Part shown: piece after piece, positions 55,442 through 64,000 of the stretch | How positions within the stretch are numbered: the first letter of the stretch is position 1 | Layout: each line of letters begins with the position of its first letter | Position numbers and translations under genes: made by a program | Source of the DNA: Dokdonella koreensis DS-123 | Lineage (GTDB): Bacteria > Pseudomonadota > Gammaproteobacteria > Xanthomonadales > Rhodanobacteraceae | Assembly: GCF_001632775.1 (NCBI RefSeq) | Contig: NZ_CP015249.1 | Location: 3,080,686 to 3,144,685, forward strand | Direction of reading: 5' to 3' | DNA: 64,000 bases | Notes under the pieces: generated by a model | What the model saw: the letters and a program-made list of their open reading frames with translations, nothing else | Databases searched by the model: none | What the model was told of the DNA's origin: nothing

Positions 55442-56176
55442 CTAGAAATCGCCGTGCAAGGCCTGCAGCGCGGCGATGGCGGCGAGGCCGGCGGTCTCGG
55501 TGCGCAGGATCCGCGGCCCGAGCCGCAGGCCCTCGAAGCCGGCCTGGCCCAGCGTCGCCAGGTCCTGGTCGGACAGGCCGCCTTCCGGACCGACCACGAC
55601 GGTGGCCGCGCTGAGCGCGGTCAGGTCGGCGGGCCGCACCGCGCCGTCCGGGTCCAGCGCCAGGCGCCGGCCGGCCTCGGCGCCGAGCGCGGCCGCCCAG
55701 TGGGCCAGCTTGACCGGCGCGTCGAGCAGCGGCAGGCGATTGCGGCCGGACTGTTCGCAGGCGCCGGCCAGCACGGCCTGCCAATGGGCCAGGCGCCGTT
55801 CGGCGCGCTCGGCGTCCAGCCGCACCTCGGTGCGTTCGGTGATCAGCGGCACGATGCGGCCGACACCCAGCTCGGTCGCCTTCTGCAGGATCCAGTCCAT
55901 CTTCTCGCCGCGCGCGATGCCCTGCGCCAGCACCAGCTGCAGCGGACTCTCGCGATCGGCCAGCGGCCGGCTGTCGCCGATGCGGGCGGTGACGCTGCGC
56001 TTGGCCAGCGAGACGATCTCGCCGGCGTACTCGGCGCCGTCGCCGTTGAACAGCACCAGCGGGTGGCCGCGATCCAGGCGCAGCACGCGGATCAGGTGCT
56101 CGCCGGCCTGGACCGGCAGATCGATTTCACGGCCGCTGACCAGGGTGGCGGCGACGTAGACACGGGGAATGCGCAT
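55442..56176 (-). CDS. rsmE: 16S rRNA (uracil1498-N3)-methyltransferase
   Basis: 244 residues. N-terminal PUA-like domain (RIPRVYVAATL), then the SPOUT fold with the trefoil-knot motifs VVVGPEGGLSDQDL and LRLGPRILRTETAGLAAIAAL. It methylates U1498 of 16S rRNA using S-adenosylmethionine. The stop TAG is right at the end of the tandem repeat. Confidence 0.95.
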   Translation of the reverse strand: MRIPRVYVAATLVSGREIDLPVQAGEHLIRVLRLDRGHPLVLFNGDGAEYAGEIVSLAKRSVTARIGDSRPLADRESPLQLVLAQGIARGEKMDWILQKATELGVGRIVPLITERTEVRLDAERAERRLAHWQAVLAGACEQSGRNRLPLLDAPVKLAHWAAALGAEAGRRLALDPDGAVRPADLTALSAATVVVGPEGGLSDQDLATLGQAGFEGLRLGPRILRTETAGLAAIAALQALHGDF

Positions 56177-56217
56177 GACGGCGGGAAGTGTACGAAAATC
56201 GCCGAGCCGCTGGCATC

Positions 56218-56844
56218 TCAGTCAGCGCCTTCGAACTCGGCGAGGTCGGCCTGCGCCTCGCGCAGGCTGCGGCCGGCCGCATCACGCTCGAACGTCGCCC
56301 GGAAGCGGACCGTCAGCCAGCCGGCCAGCGCCGCGAGCGCGACGCCGGCGGCGAGGTTCCAGACGACCACGGCCGGACGGCTCAGCCAGACGTCGAGGCC
56401 GGCCGCGGCGAGCAGCGCGAACACGAACGGCACCCAGACCAGGAAGCCGGCGATCAGCAGCCAGCGGTCGCAGTTCACGCGCAGGCGCCGCAGCGCCAGC
56501 AGCTCGCGCTGCACCGCCAGCACGGGCGCGCGATAGTCGATCCGCGCGAGCCGGGCGAGCTGCGCGCCGGCCGCGATCAGCAGCCCCACGCCGTAGAGAT
56601 GGATCGCGATGCCGTAGACCGCCAGATGCGGCTGACCGAGCCGGTCGAACCAGTAGCTGCCGGCCGTGAGCACGATCACCAGGCCGGCCGCCAGCTGCAC
56701 GATCTGGCCCAGCGACACCAGCCGCAGCCGCGCCCGCGCCGCGCCGAGCGCATCGCGGCGACGCTGACGGTCGATCGACAGCTGGCAGCGGTCGAGCCGC
56801 TCGCCGAGGCCGCGCCAGGCGTGCTCGAGTTCTTCGAAGTTCAT
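56218..56844 (-). CDS. Four-TM protein coupled to an ECF sigma factor
   Basis: 208 residues with four TM segments (about 45-65, 75-97, 125-148, 158-178) and charged cytoplasmic ends (EELEHAWRGLGERLDRCQ; REAQADLAEFEGAD). The ATG overlaps the sigma stop (ATGA). Probably the membrane regulator of that sigma factor, though no anti-sigma domain is recognisable. Confidence 0.72.
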   Translation of the reverse strand: MNFEELEHAWRGLGERLDRCQLSIDRQRRRDALGAARARLRLVSLGQIVQLAAGLVIVLTAGSYWFDRLGQPHLAVYGIAIHLYGVGLLIAAGAQLARLARIDYRAPVLAVQRELLALRRLRVNCDRWLLIAGFLVWVPFVFALLAAAGLDVWLSRPAVVVWNLAAGVALAALAGWLTVRFRATFERDAAGRSLREAQADLAEFEGAD

Positions 56845-57380
56845 GTCGGGTCTCCTTCGGACCGGGATGCCGCGCCGGTCTGCCGGCGCAGGTGCTGCTT
56901 GATGCGACCGAGCCGGGTCGCGACGTTGCCTTCGCTGATGCCGAGCACCTCACCGACCTCGCGATGGCCGCAGCCGTCCAGGTGCAGCAACAACAGGGCG
57001 CGATCGAGTGCGCCGAGCGCGTGCATCGCGCGGCGGACCAGCGCCAGGCGCTCGCGGTCCTCGGCATCGACGTCGGCCAGGCCGACGAGGTCGGCGTGCT
57101 CGTCCCCGAGCGGGTCGTGCGCGTCCAGCGGGCGCTCGCGCCGCTGCTGCGAGATCGCCACGTTCAGCGCGATGCGGTACATCCAGGTCGCGAACGGCCG
57201 GCCGCGGTCGTAGCCGGGCCAGGCACGCCACAGCTGCAGCGTGATGTCCTGGACCAGGTCGGCACGGTCCTCGGCGCTGCGGCCGTAGCTGGCCGCGACC
57301 TTGAACAGGATGCCGCGGTGCGCGTCGACCAGGCCGGTGAAGTCGGCGGGGACGGAAACGGTGGCGTGCGTGGCGGACAC
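56841..57380 (-). CDS. ECF RNA polymerase sigma factor
   Basis: 179 residues. Region 2: HRGILFKVAASYGRSAEDRADLVQDITLQLWRAWPGYD in parts, then FATWMYRIALNVAISQQRR. Region 4: ALDRALLLLHLDGCGHREVGEVLGISEGNVATRLGRIKQHLR with the HTH. This is a different ECF group from the factor at 40.5 kb. Confidence 0.9.
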   Translation of the reverse strand: MSATHATVSVPADFTGLVDAHRGILFKVAASYGRSAEDRADLVQDITLQLWRAWPGYDRGRPFATWMYRIALNVAISQQRRERPLDAHDPLGDEHADLVGLADVDAEDRERLALVRRAMHALGALDRALLLLHLDGCGHREVGEVLGISEGNVATRLGRIKQHLRRQTGAASRSEGDPT

Positions 57381-57502
57381 GGGCGCTCGGCTGCGAAGAG
57401 GGTCGAGGAGTGATTCGCGGCACAGCGGAAAATCTCACAGCCGCACCGCCGCGTACCGGCTATGCTGCGCGCGCCCCCGGCCGCCGACAACGCCCCGCCC
57501 GC

Positions 57503-57964
57503 ATGGACATCCGCCCCGACGACCTGTCCGACCCGCGCGTCGTCGCGTTGCTGCGCGCGCACCGCGCCGACCTCGCCCGGCACTCGCCGCCGCAGAGCGT
57601 GCACGCGCTCGACGTGGACGCCGCCGCGCTGCGCGCCGCGCCGATCGCGTTCTGGAGCGTCTGGGACGGCGACCACCTCGCCGGCTGCGGCGCGCTCAAG
57701 GCGCTCGCTCCCGACCACGGCGAGATCAAGTCGATGCGGACCGTCGACGCCTATCGCCGGCGCGGCGTCGCCGCGCGCCTGCTCGAGCACCTGCTCGCCG
57801 AAGCGCGCCGCCGCGGCTATCGCCGGCTCAGTCTCGAGACCGGCTCGGGCCCGGCGTTCGCGCCGGCGCACGCGCTGTACCTGCGCTTCGGCTTCGCCGA
57901 CGACGCGCCGTTCGCCGACTACCCGGCCGATCCGTACAGCCGCTTCCTGACCCGCAGCCTGTAG
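57503..57964 (+). CDS. GNAT-family N-acetyltransferase
   Basis: 153 residues from the ATG at 57503. Acetyl-CoA loop IKSMRTVDAYRRRGVAARLLEHLL, followed by YRRLSLETGSGPAFAPAHALYLRFGF. This resembles small-molecule or protein acetyltransferases of the YpeA/PhnO kind; substrate unknown. Confidence 0.88.
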   Translation: MDIRPDDLSDPRVVALLRAHRADLARHSPPQSVHALDVDAAALRAAPIAFWSVWDGDHLAGCGALKALAPDHGEIKSMRTVDAYRRRGVAARLLEHLLAEARRRGYRRLSLETGSGPAFAPAHALYLRFGFADDAPFADYPADPYSRFLTRSL

Positions 57965-57974
57965 CCGGCCGCGC

Positions 57975-59333
57975 TCAATCGGCGGCCGCGCGCTCCACGC
58001 CGGCGACCGCGACCGCGACCATATGGTCGATCTGCTCGGGCGTGATGACGTACGGCGGCATGAAGTACACCACGTCGCCGAGCGGGCGCAGCAGCACGCC
58101 GTGCTCCAGCGCGTGGCGGTAGACGCGCAGGCCGCGCCGCTCGGCGGCGGCGAAGCGGAGGCCGCGCGCGCGGTCGCGCACCAGGTCGAAGGCGGCGATC
58201 ATGCCGGTCTGGCGCACGTCGGCGATGTGCGGATGATCGGCCAGCCCGGCCAGCCGGGCGGCCAGGTGTGCGGCCAGGTCGCGGTTGCGCGCCAGCACCG
58301 GCTCGTCGCGGAAGATCGCCAGGGTGGCGCAGGCGGCGCGGCAGGCCAGCGGGTTGCCGGTGTAGCTGTGCGAGTGCAGGAACGCCTTGCCGCTGGCGTA
58401 GTCGGCGTAGAACGCCGCGTAGATGTCGGCCGTGCACAGCACGGCGGCCAGCGGCAGCGTGCCGCCGGTCAGGCCCTTGGAGACGCACATCAGGTCCGGC
58501 GCGATACCGGCCTGCTCGCAGGCGAACAGGGTGCCGGTGCGGCCGAAGCCGGTCGCGATCTCGTCGGCGATCAGGTGCACGTCGAATTCGTCGCAGAGCG
58601 CGCGCAGGCCGGCGAGGTAGGCCGGCGGGTACATGCGCATGCCGCCGGCGCACTGCACCAGCGGCTCGACGATGACGGCGCAGACCACGTCGGCCTGTGC
58701 CTGGAGCAACTCGCGCAGCTCGGCCAGGCTGCGTGCCACCTGGCCCTCGACGGTCTCGCCGGGCCGGCGCGACGGGCCGTCCGGCGGCGCGACCAGGAAC
58801 GGCTCCAGCAGCAGCGGCGCGTAGGTGCGCCGGTACAGCGCCACGTCGGTGACCGACAGCGCGCCGAGCGTCTCGCCGTGGTAGCTGCCGGTCAGCGCGA
58901 CGAAGCGCGTGCGCGTGCCGCGGCCGAGGTTGCGCCAGTAGTGGAACGACAGCTTGAGCGCGACCTCGATCGCGCTGGAGCCGTTGTCGGCGTAGAACAC
59001 CCGCGCCAGGCCCGGCGGCGCGACGCTGACCAGTGCCTCGGCCAGTTCCACCGCCGGCGCATGCGTGAAGCCGGCCAGCATCACGTGGTCGAGCCGGTCG
59101 AGCTGGTCCTTGAGCGCGGCGACGATGCGCGGATGGCGGTGGCCGAGCACATTGGTCCACCACGAGCTGACCGCGTCGATCCAGCGCTCGCCGTCGTAGC
59201 CGTGCAGCCAGACGCCTTCGGCACGCTCGACCGGCAGCATCGGCAGGGTTTCGTGGTCGTGCATCTGCGTGCAAGGGTGCCAGACGACGGCGAGATCGCG
59301 CGCGGCGAGCGCGGCGGAGCGGGAAACGGACAT
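57975..59333 (-). CDS. bioA: Adenosylmethionine-8-amino-7-oxononanoate aminotransferase
   Basis: 452 residues. PLP-dependent class III aminotransferase that makes 7,8-diaminononanoate in biotin synthesis. Signatures: VWHPCTQMHDHE at the N-terminus, SSWWTNVLGHRHP, GSYHGETLGALSVTD, LIADEIATGFGRTG, and the PLP lysine in CVSKGLTGG. It is divergent from gspG. Confidence 0.96.
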   Translation of the reverse strand: MSVSRSAALAARDLAVVWHPCTQMHDHETLPMLPVERAEGVWLHGYDGERWIDAVSSWWTNVLGHRHPRIVAALKDQLDRLDHVMLAGFTHAPAVELAEALVSVAPPGLARVFYADNGSSAIEVALKLSFHYWRNLGRGTRTRFVALTGSYHGETLGALSVTDVALYRRTYAPLLLEPFLVAPPDGPSRRPGETVEGQVARSLAELRELLQAQADVVCAVIVEPLVQCAGGMRMYPPAYLAGLRALCDEFDVHLIADEIATGFGRTGTLFACEQAGIAPDLMCVSKGLTGGTLPLAAVLCTADIYAAFYADYASGKAFLHSHSYTGNPLACRAACATLAIFRDEPVLARNRDLAAHLAARLAGLADHPHIADVRQTGMIAAFDLVRDRARGLRFAAAERRGLRVYRHALEHGVLLRPLGDVVYFMPPYVITPEQIDHMVAVAVAGVERAAAD

Positions 59334-59380
59334 GGCTTGCTATGATCGGCGCCACTTCGCATCCGCACAAGGGGTCGACC

Positions 59381-59827
59381 ATGCGCCTGCCCACGTCCCG
59401 TCGCGCCTTCCGCCGGCCACGCGGCTTCACGCTGCTGGAGATCATCGTCGTCGTCGTGATCATCGGCATCCTCGCGGCGATCGTGGTGCCGCAGTTCATG
59501 GACCGGCCCGGCGAGGCCCGCGTCACGCGGGCGCGCCAGGACATCCAGGGCATCGTCACCGCGCTCAATCTCTACAAGCTCGACAACTTCACCTACCCGA
59601 GCGCGGCGCAGGGGCTCGAAGCGCTGGTCGCGCGGCCGTCCGGCCAGCCCGAGGCACCCAACTGGAAGGGCCCGTACCTCAACCAGATGCCGAAGGACCC
59701 GTGGGGCCGCGCCTACCAGTACCAGATGCCGGGCCAGCACGGCGCGGTCGACGTCTTCAGCCTCGGCGCGGACGGCCGTGCCGGCGGCGACGGCGAAGCG
59801 GCCGACGTCGGCAACTGGGACAACTGA
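59381..59827 (+). CDS. gspG: Type II secretion major pseudopilin
   Basis: 148 residues from an ATG with AAGGGG upstream. Prepilin cleavage site RG-FTLLE with Glu5, hydrophobic helix IIVVVVIIGILAAIVVPQF, then the family core (LYKLDNFTYPSAAQGLEALV; NWKGPYLNQMPKDPWGRAYQY) and the calcium-binding C-terminal loop. It polymerises into the pseudopilus that pushes substrates through the outer-membrane secretin. Confidence 0.96.
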   Translation: MRLPTSRRAFRRPRGFTLLEIIVVVVIIGILAAIVVPQFMDRPGEARVTRARQDIQGIVTALNLYKLDNFTYPSAAQGLEALVARPSGQPEAPNWKGPYLNQMPKDPWGRAYQYQMPGQHGAVDVFSLGADGRAGGDGEAADVGNWDN

Positions 59828-59848
59828 GCGCACGGCCCGCGCCGCGCG

Positions 59849-60379
59849 ATGGACGAGGGCCGCCGCGCTTCCCGCGTGCCGCGCCCGGCGCCCGGCGCCG
59901 GCTTCACGCTGGTCGAGGTGCTGGTCGTCGTGGTCATCGTCGGCGTGCTCGCACTCGCCGTCACGCTGGCGATCGGCCGTCCCGCCGAACGCCGCCTGGC
60001 GCGCGAGGCCGACCGCTTCGCCGCCCTGGCCGCGCACGCCTGCGCCCATGCCGAACTGAGCGGGCGCGACGTCGGCATCGCCCTGCTGGCGCGCGGCTAC
60101 GGCTTCAGCCGCTTCGACGGCGACGGCTGGCGGCCGCTGCCGGCCGACGGCGAGCTGCGCGCGCGCGACTGGCCCGAAGGCCTGGAGGCGCGCCTCAGCC
60201 GCGACGGCCGGCCGGTCCGCATCGCCGAGGCCGCCGACCGGCCGCAACTGGTGTGCTTCGCCTCGGGCGAGCTGACGCCGTTCGACCTGGTGCTGCGCCT
60301 GGGCGACGCCGAGGAAGCGCGGCGCGTGCGCGGCGAGGGCGACGGCCGCCTGCGGGTCGATGCGGTGGCGCCGCGATGA
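59849..60379 (+). CDS. gspH: Type II secretion minor pseudopilin GspH
   Basis: 176 residues. Cleavage site AG-FTLVE, helix VLVVVVIVGVLALAVTLAI, then a globular domain. It begins 21 bp after gspG and its TGA overlaps the next ATG. Confidence 0.9.
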   Translation: MDEGRRASRVPRPAPGAGFTLVEVLVVVVIVGVLALAVTLAIGRPAERRLAREADRFAALAAHACAHAELSGRDVGIALLARGYGFSRFDGDGWRPLPADGELRARDWPEGLEARLSRDGRPVRIAEAADRPQLVCFASGELTPFDLVLRLGDAEEARRVRGEGDGRLRVDAVAPR

Positions 60380-60750
60380 AACGGCGCGCACGCGGCTTCA
60401 CGCTGCTGGAAGTCCTGATCGCGCTGACCGTGGTCGCGCTGGCGCTGCTCGCGCTGACGCGCACGGCCGCACTGCAGGTGGAGACCTTCGGCGCGCTGCG
60501 CGAGCGCACGCTGGCCGGCTGGATCGCCGCCGACGTCCTGACCGAGACGCGGCTGGCCACGCCGTTGCCGCCGACCGGCCGGCGCGACGGCCGGGTGCGC
60601 TATGCCGACCGCGACTGGCGCTGGACCGTGGACGTGCAGGCCACGCCGGATCCGGCGATCCGCCGGATCGACGTCAGCGTGTACGCCGCCGATGCCGATG
60701 CCGCCTCGGCGACACTGGCCGGCTTCTCCGGCCTGGAACCGCAGCCGTGA
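60376..60750 (+). CDS. gspI: Type II secretion minor pseudopilin GspI
   Basis: 124 residues. Cleavage site RG-FTLLE, helix VLIALTVVALALLALTRTA, then NxExF-like tip core (QVETFGALRERTLAGWIAADV). ATGA overlap with gspH. GspI, GspJ and GspK form the pseudopilus tip. Confidence 0.92.
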   Translation: MKRRARGFTLLEVLIALTVVALALLALTRTAALQVETFGALRERTLAGWIAADVLTETRLATPLPPTGRRDGRVRYADRDWRWTVDVQATPDPAIRRIDVSVYAADADAASATLAGFSGLEPQP

Positions 60751-61391
60751 GCCGGCGCGCGCTGCGCGGTTTCACCCTGGTCGAGCTGCTGGTCGCGCTC
60801 GCGGTCTTCGCCGCCGTCGCCGCGATCGCCTACGGTGCGCTCGACCGGATCGCCCAGGTGCGCGGCACGCTGGCCGCCGAGCAGGACCGTTTCACCGACG
60901 TCGTGCGCGGCGTGTCGGACCTCGCGCGCGACCTGCGCCAGGCGATCGCGCGGCCGGTACGCGGCACCTACGGCGAGCTGCGCCCGGCCCTGGTCGGCAC
61001 GCCCGAGCACGTCGAGCTGACGCGACTCGGCTTCGCCAACCCGCTGGCCGAAACGCGCAGCAACCTCGAACGCGTGGTCTGGGCACTGGACGGCGAGACG
61101 TTGCAGCAGGGCCGCTACGCCGTGCTCGACCGGGCGCCGTCGACGGTGCCGGCGACGCGCGACCGGTTCGACCGGGTGCGCTCGTTGCGGCTGCGCTACC
61201 TGGGTGGCGACGGCGCCTGGCGCGAAGCCTGGCCGCCGGACGGCGCCGACCCGGCCACCTTGCCGCGGGCGGTGGAGCTGCGCCTGACGCTGACCGACCT
61301 CGGCGAGCTGCGCCGCATCCTGGCGCTGCCCTCGACCCTGCCGCCGCTGGCGCCGGACGCGACCGGCGGCCCGGCACCGGAGCAGCCATGA
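60747..61391 (+). CDS. gspJ: Type II secretion minor pseudopilin GspJ
   Basis: 214 residues from a GTG that overlaps the gspI stop (GTGA). Cleavage site RG-FTLVE, helix LLVALAVFAAVAAIAYGAL, then a long domain with VSDLARDLRQAIARPVRG typical of the family. Confidence 0.93.
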   Translation: MSRRALRGFTLVELLVALAVFAAVAAIAYGALDRIAQVRGTLAAEQDRFTDVVRGVSDLARDLRQAIARPVRGTYGELRPALVGTPEHVELTRLGFANPLAETRSNLERVVWALDGETLQQGRYAVLDRAPSTVPATRDRFDRVRSLRLRYLGGDGAWREAWPPDGADPATLPRAVELRLTLTDLGELRRILALPSTLPPLAPDATGGPAPEQP

Positions 61392-62389
61392 GCGCGCGCC
61401 ACCCACGCGCATGCCCGCCGTCGCCGCGCGGCCAGCGCGGCGTCGCGCTGATCGTCGCCCTGCTGGTGGTCGCGCTGGCGGTGATCCTGCTCGCCGGCCT
61501 GCTCGACCGCGGCGAGCTGGCGCTGGCGCGCACCCGCAACGTGCTGCGCGGCGAGCAGGCCCAGGCCTATGCCGAAGGCCTGGAAGCCTATGCCGCGCAG
61601 GTACTGCTGCGTACGCGCAGCGAAGGCGGCCGCATCGACCACAACGCCAGCGTCTGGAACACGCCGCTGCCGGCGCAGCCGGTGCCGGGCGGGCTCATCA
61701 GCGCGCGCCTGCGCGACCTCAACGGCTGTTTCAACCTCAACAACCTGGCGCCGGACCGGCCGGACCTGGCCGCCTGGCAGCGCGTGTTCCGGCGCCTGCT
61801 GTCGGTGCGCGGCGCCGATCCGGCGATCGCCGACGCGGTCACCGCCTGGCTCGGCAGCCAGGCCGGCAACGACGAGGGCTACTACCTGGCCCAGCCGGTG
61901 CCGTACCGGCCGGCCCGCCGGGCCTTCGCCCATGCCTCGGAGCTGCGGCTGGTGCGCGGTGTCGCCGGCGAGGTCCAGGCGCGGCTGGCGCCGTACGTCT
62001 GCGCGGTGCCGGCCGGCTCGCGGATCAACGTCAACACCGCCGGCGTGCCGGTGCTGATGGCGCTGGCCGAGACGATCACCCAGGGCGTGGCCGAGCGTGC
62101 CTGGAACGGCGGCCAGGCGCGATGGAACGACGTGGCCGCGTTCGGCGACTTCCTGCGTGGCACCGGCGTCGCGCTCGATCCGCCGACGCAGCGCCTGCTC
62201 GGCGTCGAAAGCAGCTACTTCCTGGCGCGCGGCCAGATCGTGCTCGACGAGGTCCCGTTCGCGTTCACCAGCCTGATCGAGCGCCGCGACGGCGTCGGCA
62301 TCCGCGTGCTGGCGCGCAGCCGCGGCGCCGACGAGGCCTGGGATACGCCCGGAACGCCGCCCGCGCCCGAAACCGTCCGCCCGCGCTGA
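61388..62389 (+). CDS. gspK: Type II secretion minor pseudopilin GspK
   Basis: 333 residues, the largest pseudopilin. Cleavage site RG-VALIV lacks Glu5, as expected for GspK, which caps the tip. Family segments: DLNGCFNLNNL, NVNTAGVPVLMALAE and SSYFLARGQIVLDE. ATGA overlap with gspJ. No gspL, gspM, gspN, gspD, gspE or gspF follows; the next gene is convergent. Confidence 0.94.
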   Translation: MSARHPRACPPSPRGQRGVALIVALLVVALAVILLAGLLDRGELALARTRNVLRGEQAQAYAEGLEAYAAQVLLRTRSEGGRIDHNASVWNTPLPAQPVPGGLISARLRDLNGCFNLNNLAPDRPDLAAWQRVFRRLLSVRGADPAIADAVTAWLGSQAGNDEGYYLAQPVPYRPARRAFAHASELRLVRGVAGEVQARLAPYVCAVPAGSRINVNTAGVPVLMALAETITQGVAERAWNGGQARWNDVAAFGDFLRGTGVALDPPTQRLLGVESSYFLARGQIVLDEVPFAFTSLIERRDGVGIRVLARSRGADEAWDTPGTPPAPETVRPR

Positions 62390-62402
62390 CGGCGGCACCC
62401 GC

Positions 62403-63101
62403 TCAGCCGGGCGCGTCGGTCCCGGGAGCGAGCTCGGCCAGCCGATAGCCGACCCGCGGCAGCGTGTGGATCAGCTTGACCGGGAACGGCCCGTCGACGC
62501 TGCGGCGCAGGTCGTAGACGTGCGAGCGCAGCATGTCGCCGTCGGGCGGCGAGTCGCCCCACAGCGCCTGTTCGAGCCGCTCGCGCGTGACCGCCGCGGG
62601 ACTGGCCTGCATCAGCACCTCCAGCAGCTTGCGGCAGGCCGGGTACAGGTGCAGCGCGCGGCCGCCGCGGAACACCTCCAGCGTGGTCAGGTCCAGGCGC
62701 AGGTCGGCCACCTGCAGCACGCGGCTGCGGCCGCGGCCCTGCACGCGCGCGACCAGCGCCTCCAGGCGTACTTCCAGCTCCGGCAGCGCGAACGGCTTGG
62801 TCAGGTAGTCGTCGGCGCCGGCGCGGAAGCCGGCGATCTTGTCGGGCAGTTCGTCGCGCGCCGTCAGCATCAGCACCGGCGTGTCCAGCCCGCGCTGCTC
62901 GCGCAGCGCCTGCAGCACCTGACGGCCGTCCAGGCGCGGCAGCATCCAGTCGAGCACGATGGCGTCGTAGGGCTGGGTGCTGGCCAGGTGGAAGCCGGTC
63001 GGTCCGTCCGGCGCGGCGTCCAGCGTGTGGCCGCGCGCCTCGAAGTACTCGAAGAGGTTGGCGACCAGGTTGCGGTTGTCTTCGATGACCAGGAGGCGCA
63101 T
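62403..63101 (-). CDS. OmpR-family response regulator
   Basis: 232 residues. Receiver with Asp51 in VLDWMLPRLDG, Lys in LTKPFALPEL, and a C-terminal winged helix (LRSHVYDLRRSVDGPFPVKLIHTLPRVGYRL). The stop is 13 bp from the gspK stop, so no kinase can follow in the same operon. The partner kinase is outside the window. PhoP/QseB-type subgroup by appearance. Confidence 0.92.
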   Translation of the reverse strand: MRLLVIEDNRNLVANLFEYFEARGHTLDAAPDGPTGFHLASTQPYDAIVLDWMLPRLDGRQVLQALREQRGLDTPVLMLTARDELPDKIAGFRAGADDYLTKPFALPELEVRLEALVARVQGRGRSRVLQVADLRLDLTTLEVFRGGRALHLYPACRKLLEVLMQASPAAVTRERLEQALWGDSPPDGDMLRSHVYDLRRSVDGPFPVKLIHTLPRVGYRLAELAPGTDAPG

Positions 63102-63428
63102 GCGGTGCTCCGGCGACCCTGCGGCGCGGCGGCCGGCAGTCTGGTGCCGCCGCCGTCGGAGCCGGGTCGGAATGCCGTCGATTCTGGCACAGCGCCCGGA
63201 CCGGACCTCGAACGGGGAGGCGTCGCGCCGGTGCGAAGGCTCGTCGCGCGGCGCATGGTGGCCCTGGGCCGGGCGGCCGCCCCGGCCGGCCCGGATCGCC
63301 GCGGCGGCCTTCGCACCCGGTTCAGCCTCCCCGGTACGCGCTAACGCTGCGGCAACACGGCTCCGACCGCGCTCCGACGTCGCGCCGCCGATGATCCCGT
63401 CGCGCCACTGCCGGCGTGCGACCCGCCC
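63102..63428. other. 327-bp gap between response regulator and PAP2 gene
   Basis: GC-rich divergent gap with no convincing ORF, hairpin or consensus promoter visible. Confidence 0.5.
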
Positions 63429-64000
63429 GTGCCCGTGATCGACCCGCTCTCCACCCCGGCGCTTCCCCTCCCGCGTTCCGGCATGCCGGCCGCGGTACCC
63501 GGGTTCCTGCTGCGGCACCTGGCCTGGCCGCTGCTGGCCCTGGTGCTGGCGACGCTGGTCTTGCGCACGTTCGGCGGCGACCAGTGGCTGGCCGACCGGC
63601 TGTACGCCTGGGAAGGCCATGCCTGGTCGCTGAAGTCGCATCCGGTCACCGCCACGCTGATCCACGACTTCGGCAAGCAGGCGAGCACCGCGCTGTGGCT
63701 CGCGGCGGCGGCGGCCTGGCTGACCGCGACGATCCGCCCGCGCCTGCGCCGCTGGCGCCGGCCGCTGGGCTACCTCGCGCTGGCCACGCTGACGGCGACG
63801 CTGCTGGTCGCCTGGACCAAGTCGTGGACCAACGTGGACTGCCCCTGGGACCTGGTGCGCTACGGCGGCGAGCGCCCGCTGACCGGCCTGTTCGCACTGC
63901 GTCCGGCCGGCCTGCCGCGCGGGATCTGCTTCCCGGCCGGGCACGCCAGCGCCGGCTATGCCTGGGTGGCGCTGTATTTCTTCCTGCGCGCGACGCGGCC
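63429..64000 (+). CDS. PAP2-family phosphatase, 3' end outside window
   Basis: At least 190 residues, open to the edge. TM segments near 30-50, 80-95 and 105-125, then CPWDLVRYGGERP and the phosphatase motif CFPAGHASAGYAWVALYF. Such inner-membrane enzymes dephosphorylate undecaprenyl or phosphatidyl-glycerol phosphates, or lipid A. Start uncertain: GTG at 63429 or 63435, or ATG at 63483; none has a clear ribosome binding site. Divergent from the response regulator, which may control it. Confidence 0.82.
   Translation, partial: MPVIDPLSTPALPLPRSGMPAAVPGFLLRHLAWPLLALVLATLVLRTFGGDQWLADRLYAWEGHAWSLKSHPVTATLIHDFGKQASTALWLAAAAAWLTATIRPRLRRWRRPLGYLALATLTATLLVAWTKSWTNVDCPWDLVRYGGERPLTGLFALRPAGLPRGICFPAGHASAGYAWVALYFFLRATR

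Noticed and set aside
55001-56536. Plus-strand ORF with repeated 51-residue peptide
   Set aside because: Produced by the 153-bp tandem repeat, whose period is a multiple of three, and continues antisense to rsmE.
59381-62389. Type IV pilus pilins
   Set aside because: The order, sizes, calcium-loop GspG and a GspK without Glu5 fit type II secretion pseudopilins.

Overview
The window is GC-rich, densely coded gammaproteobacterial chromosome. Gene order (bamC-dapA | gcvR-bcp; pcnB-folK-panB-panC; phoB-phoR-pstS-like-ppk-ppx; bioA beside gspG) and protein character (NAD-type isocitrate dehydrogenase, the YebC form starting MGRGPS, secreted proteins with WWF/WYxG-type C-terminal domains) point to the Xanthomonadales/Lysobacterales, perhaps a Rhodanobacteraceae relative. 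This placement is inferred from family knowledge, not from a search.

Layout. 1-10.7 kb (minus): a truncated kelch-repeat protein, a winged-helix/TPR regulator coupled to pgi, panD with its own leader, and the panC-panB-folK-pcnB operon. 10.7-16 kb: tRNA-Glu(CTC), a 7Fe-type ferredoxin, bamC-dapA divergent from gcvR-bcp, and a PIN-PhoH ATPase. 16-25 kb: a FadL-like porin, thiD, a secreted zinc-protease pair, an NAD-type IDH, grxC and a BepA-like protease. 25-32 kb: a phosphate/polyphosphate block (phoB, phoR, a PstS-like protein, ppk, ppx) led by a near-consensus PHO box. 32-34.2 kb: a non-coding island with two inverted copies of a structured repeat and an intact IS481-family element. 34.2-40.4 kb: a MacB-type ABC transporter operon ending in a sigma-54 response regulator, with a -24/-12 promoter at its head. 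40.5-43 kb: ECF sigma factor, membrane protein, PDZ protein. 43-52 kb: YebC-like, nuclease-like lipoprotein, EF-G paralogue, hydrolase, degenerate GGDEF protein, XRE regulator, two related membrane proteins, DUF2167 protein. 52-55.4 kb: a molybdenum-hydroxylase-like pair lacking key residues, then a 153-bp tandem repeat. 55.4-64 kb: rsmE, a second ECF locus, GNAT, bioA, gspGHIJK, an OmpR-type regulator and a partial PAP2 phosphatase.

Four points deserve attention. (1) The 106-bp inverted repeat core at 32.2 and 33.9 kb: nine of its ten differences fall in stem positions and all keep pairing, so the element is folded and selected for structure. (2) The IorA/IorB-like pair has lost most ligands of one [2Fe-2S] cluster and the conserved active-site Glu segment. 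(3) The ABC operon appears to be a self-regulating sigma-54 unit without its kinase, ending at the repeat island. (4) A perfect 15-bp palindrome lies between a degenerate GGDEF gene and an XRE regulator.
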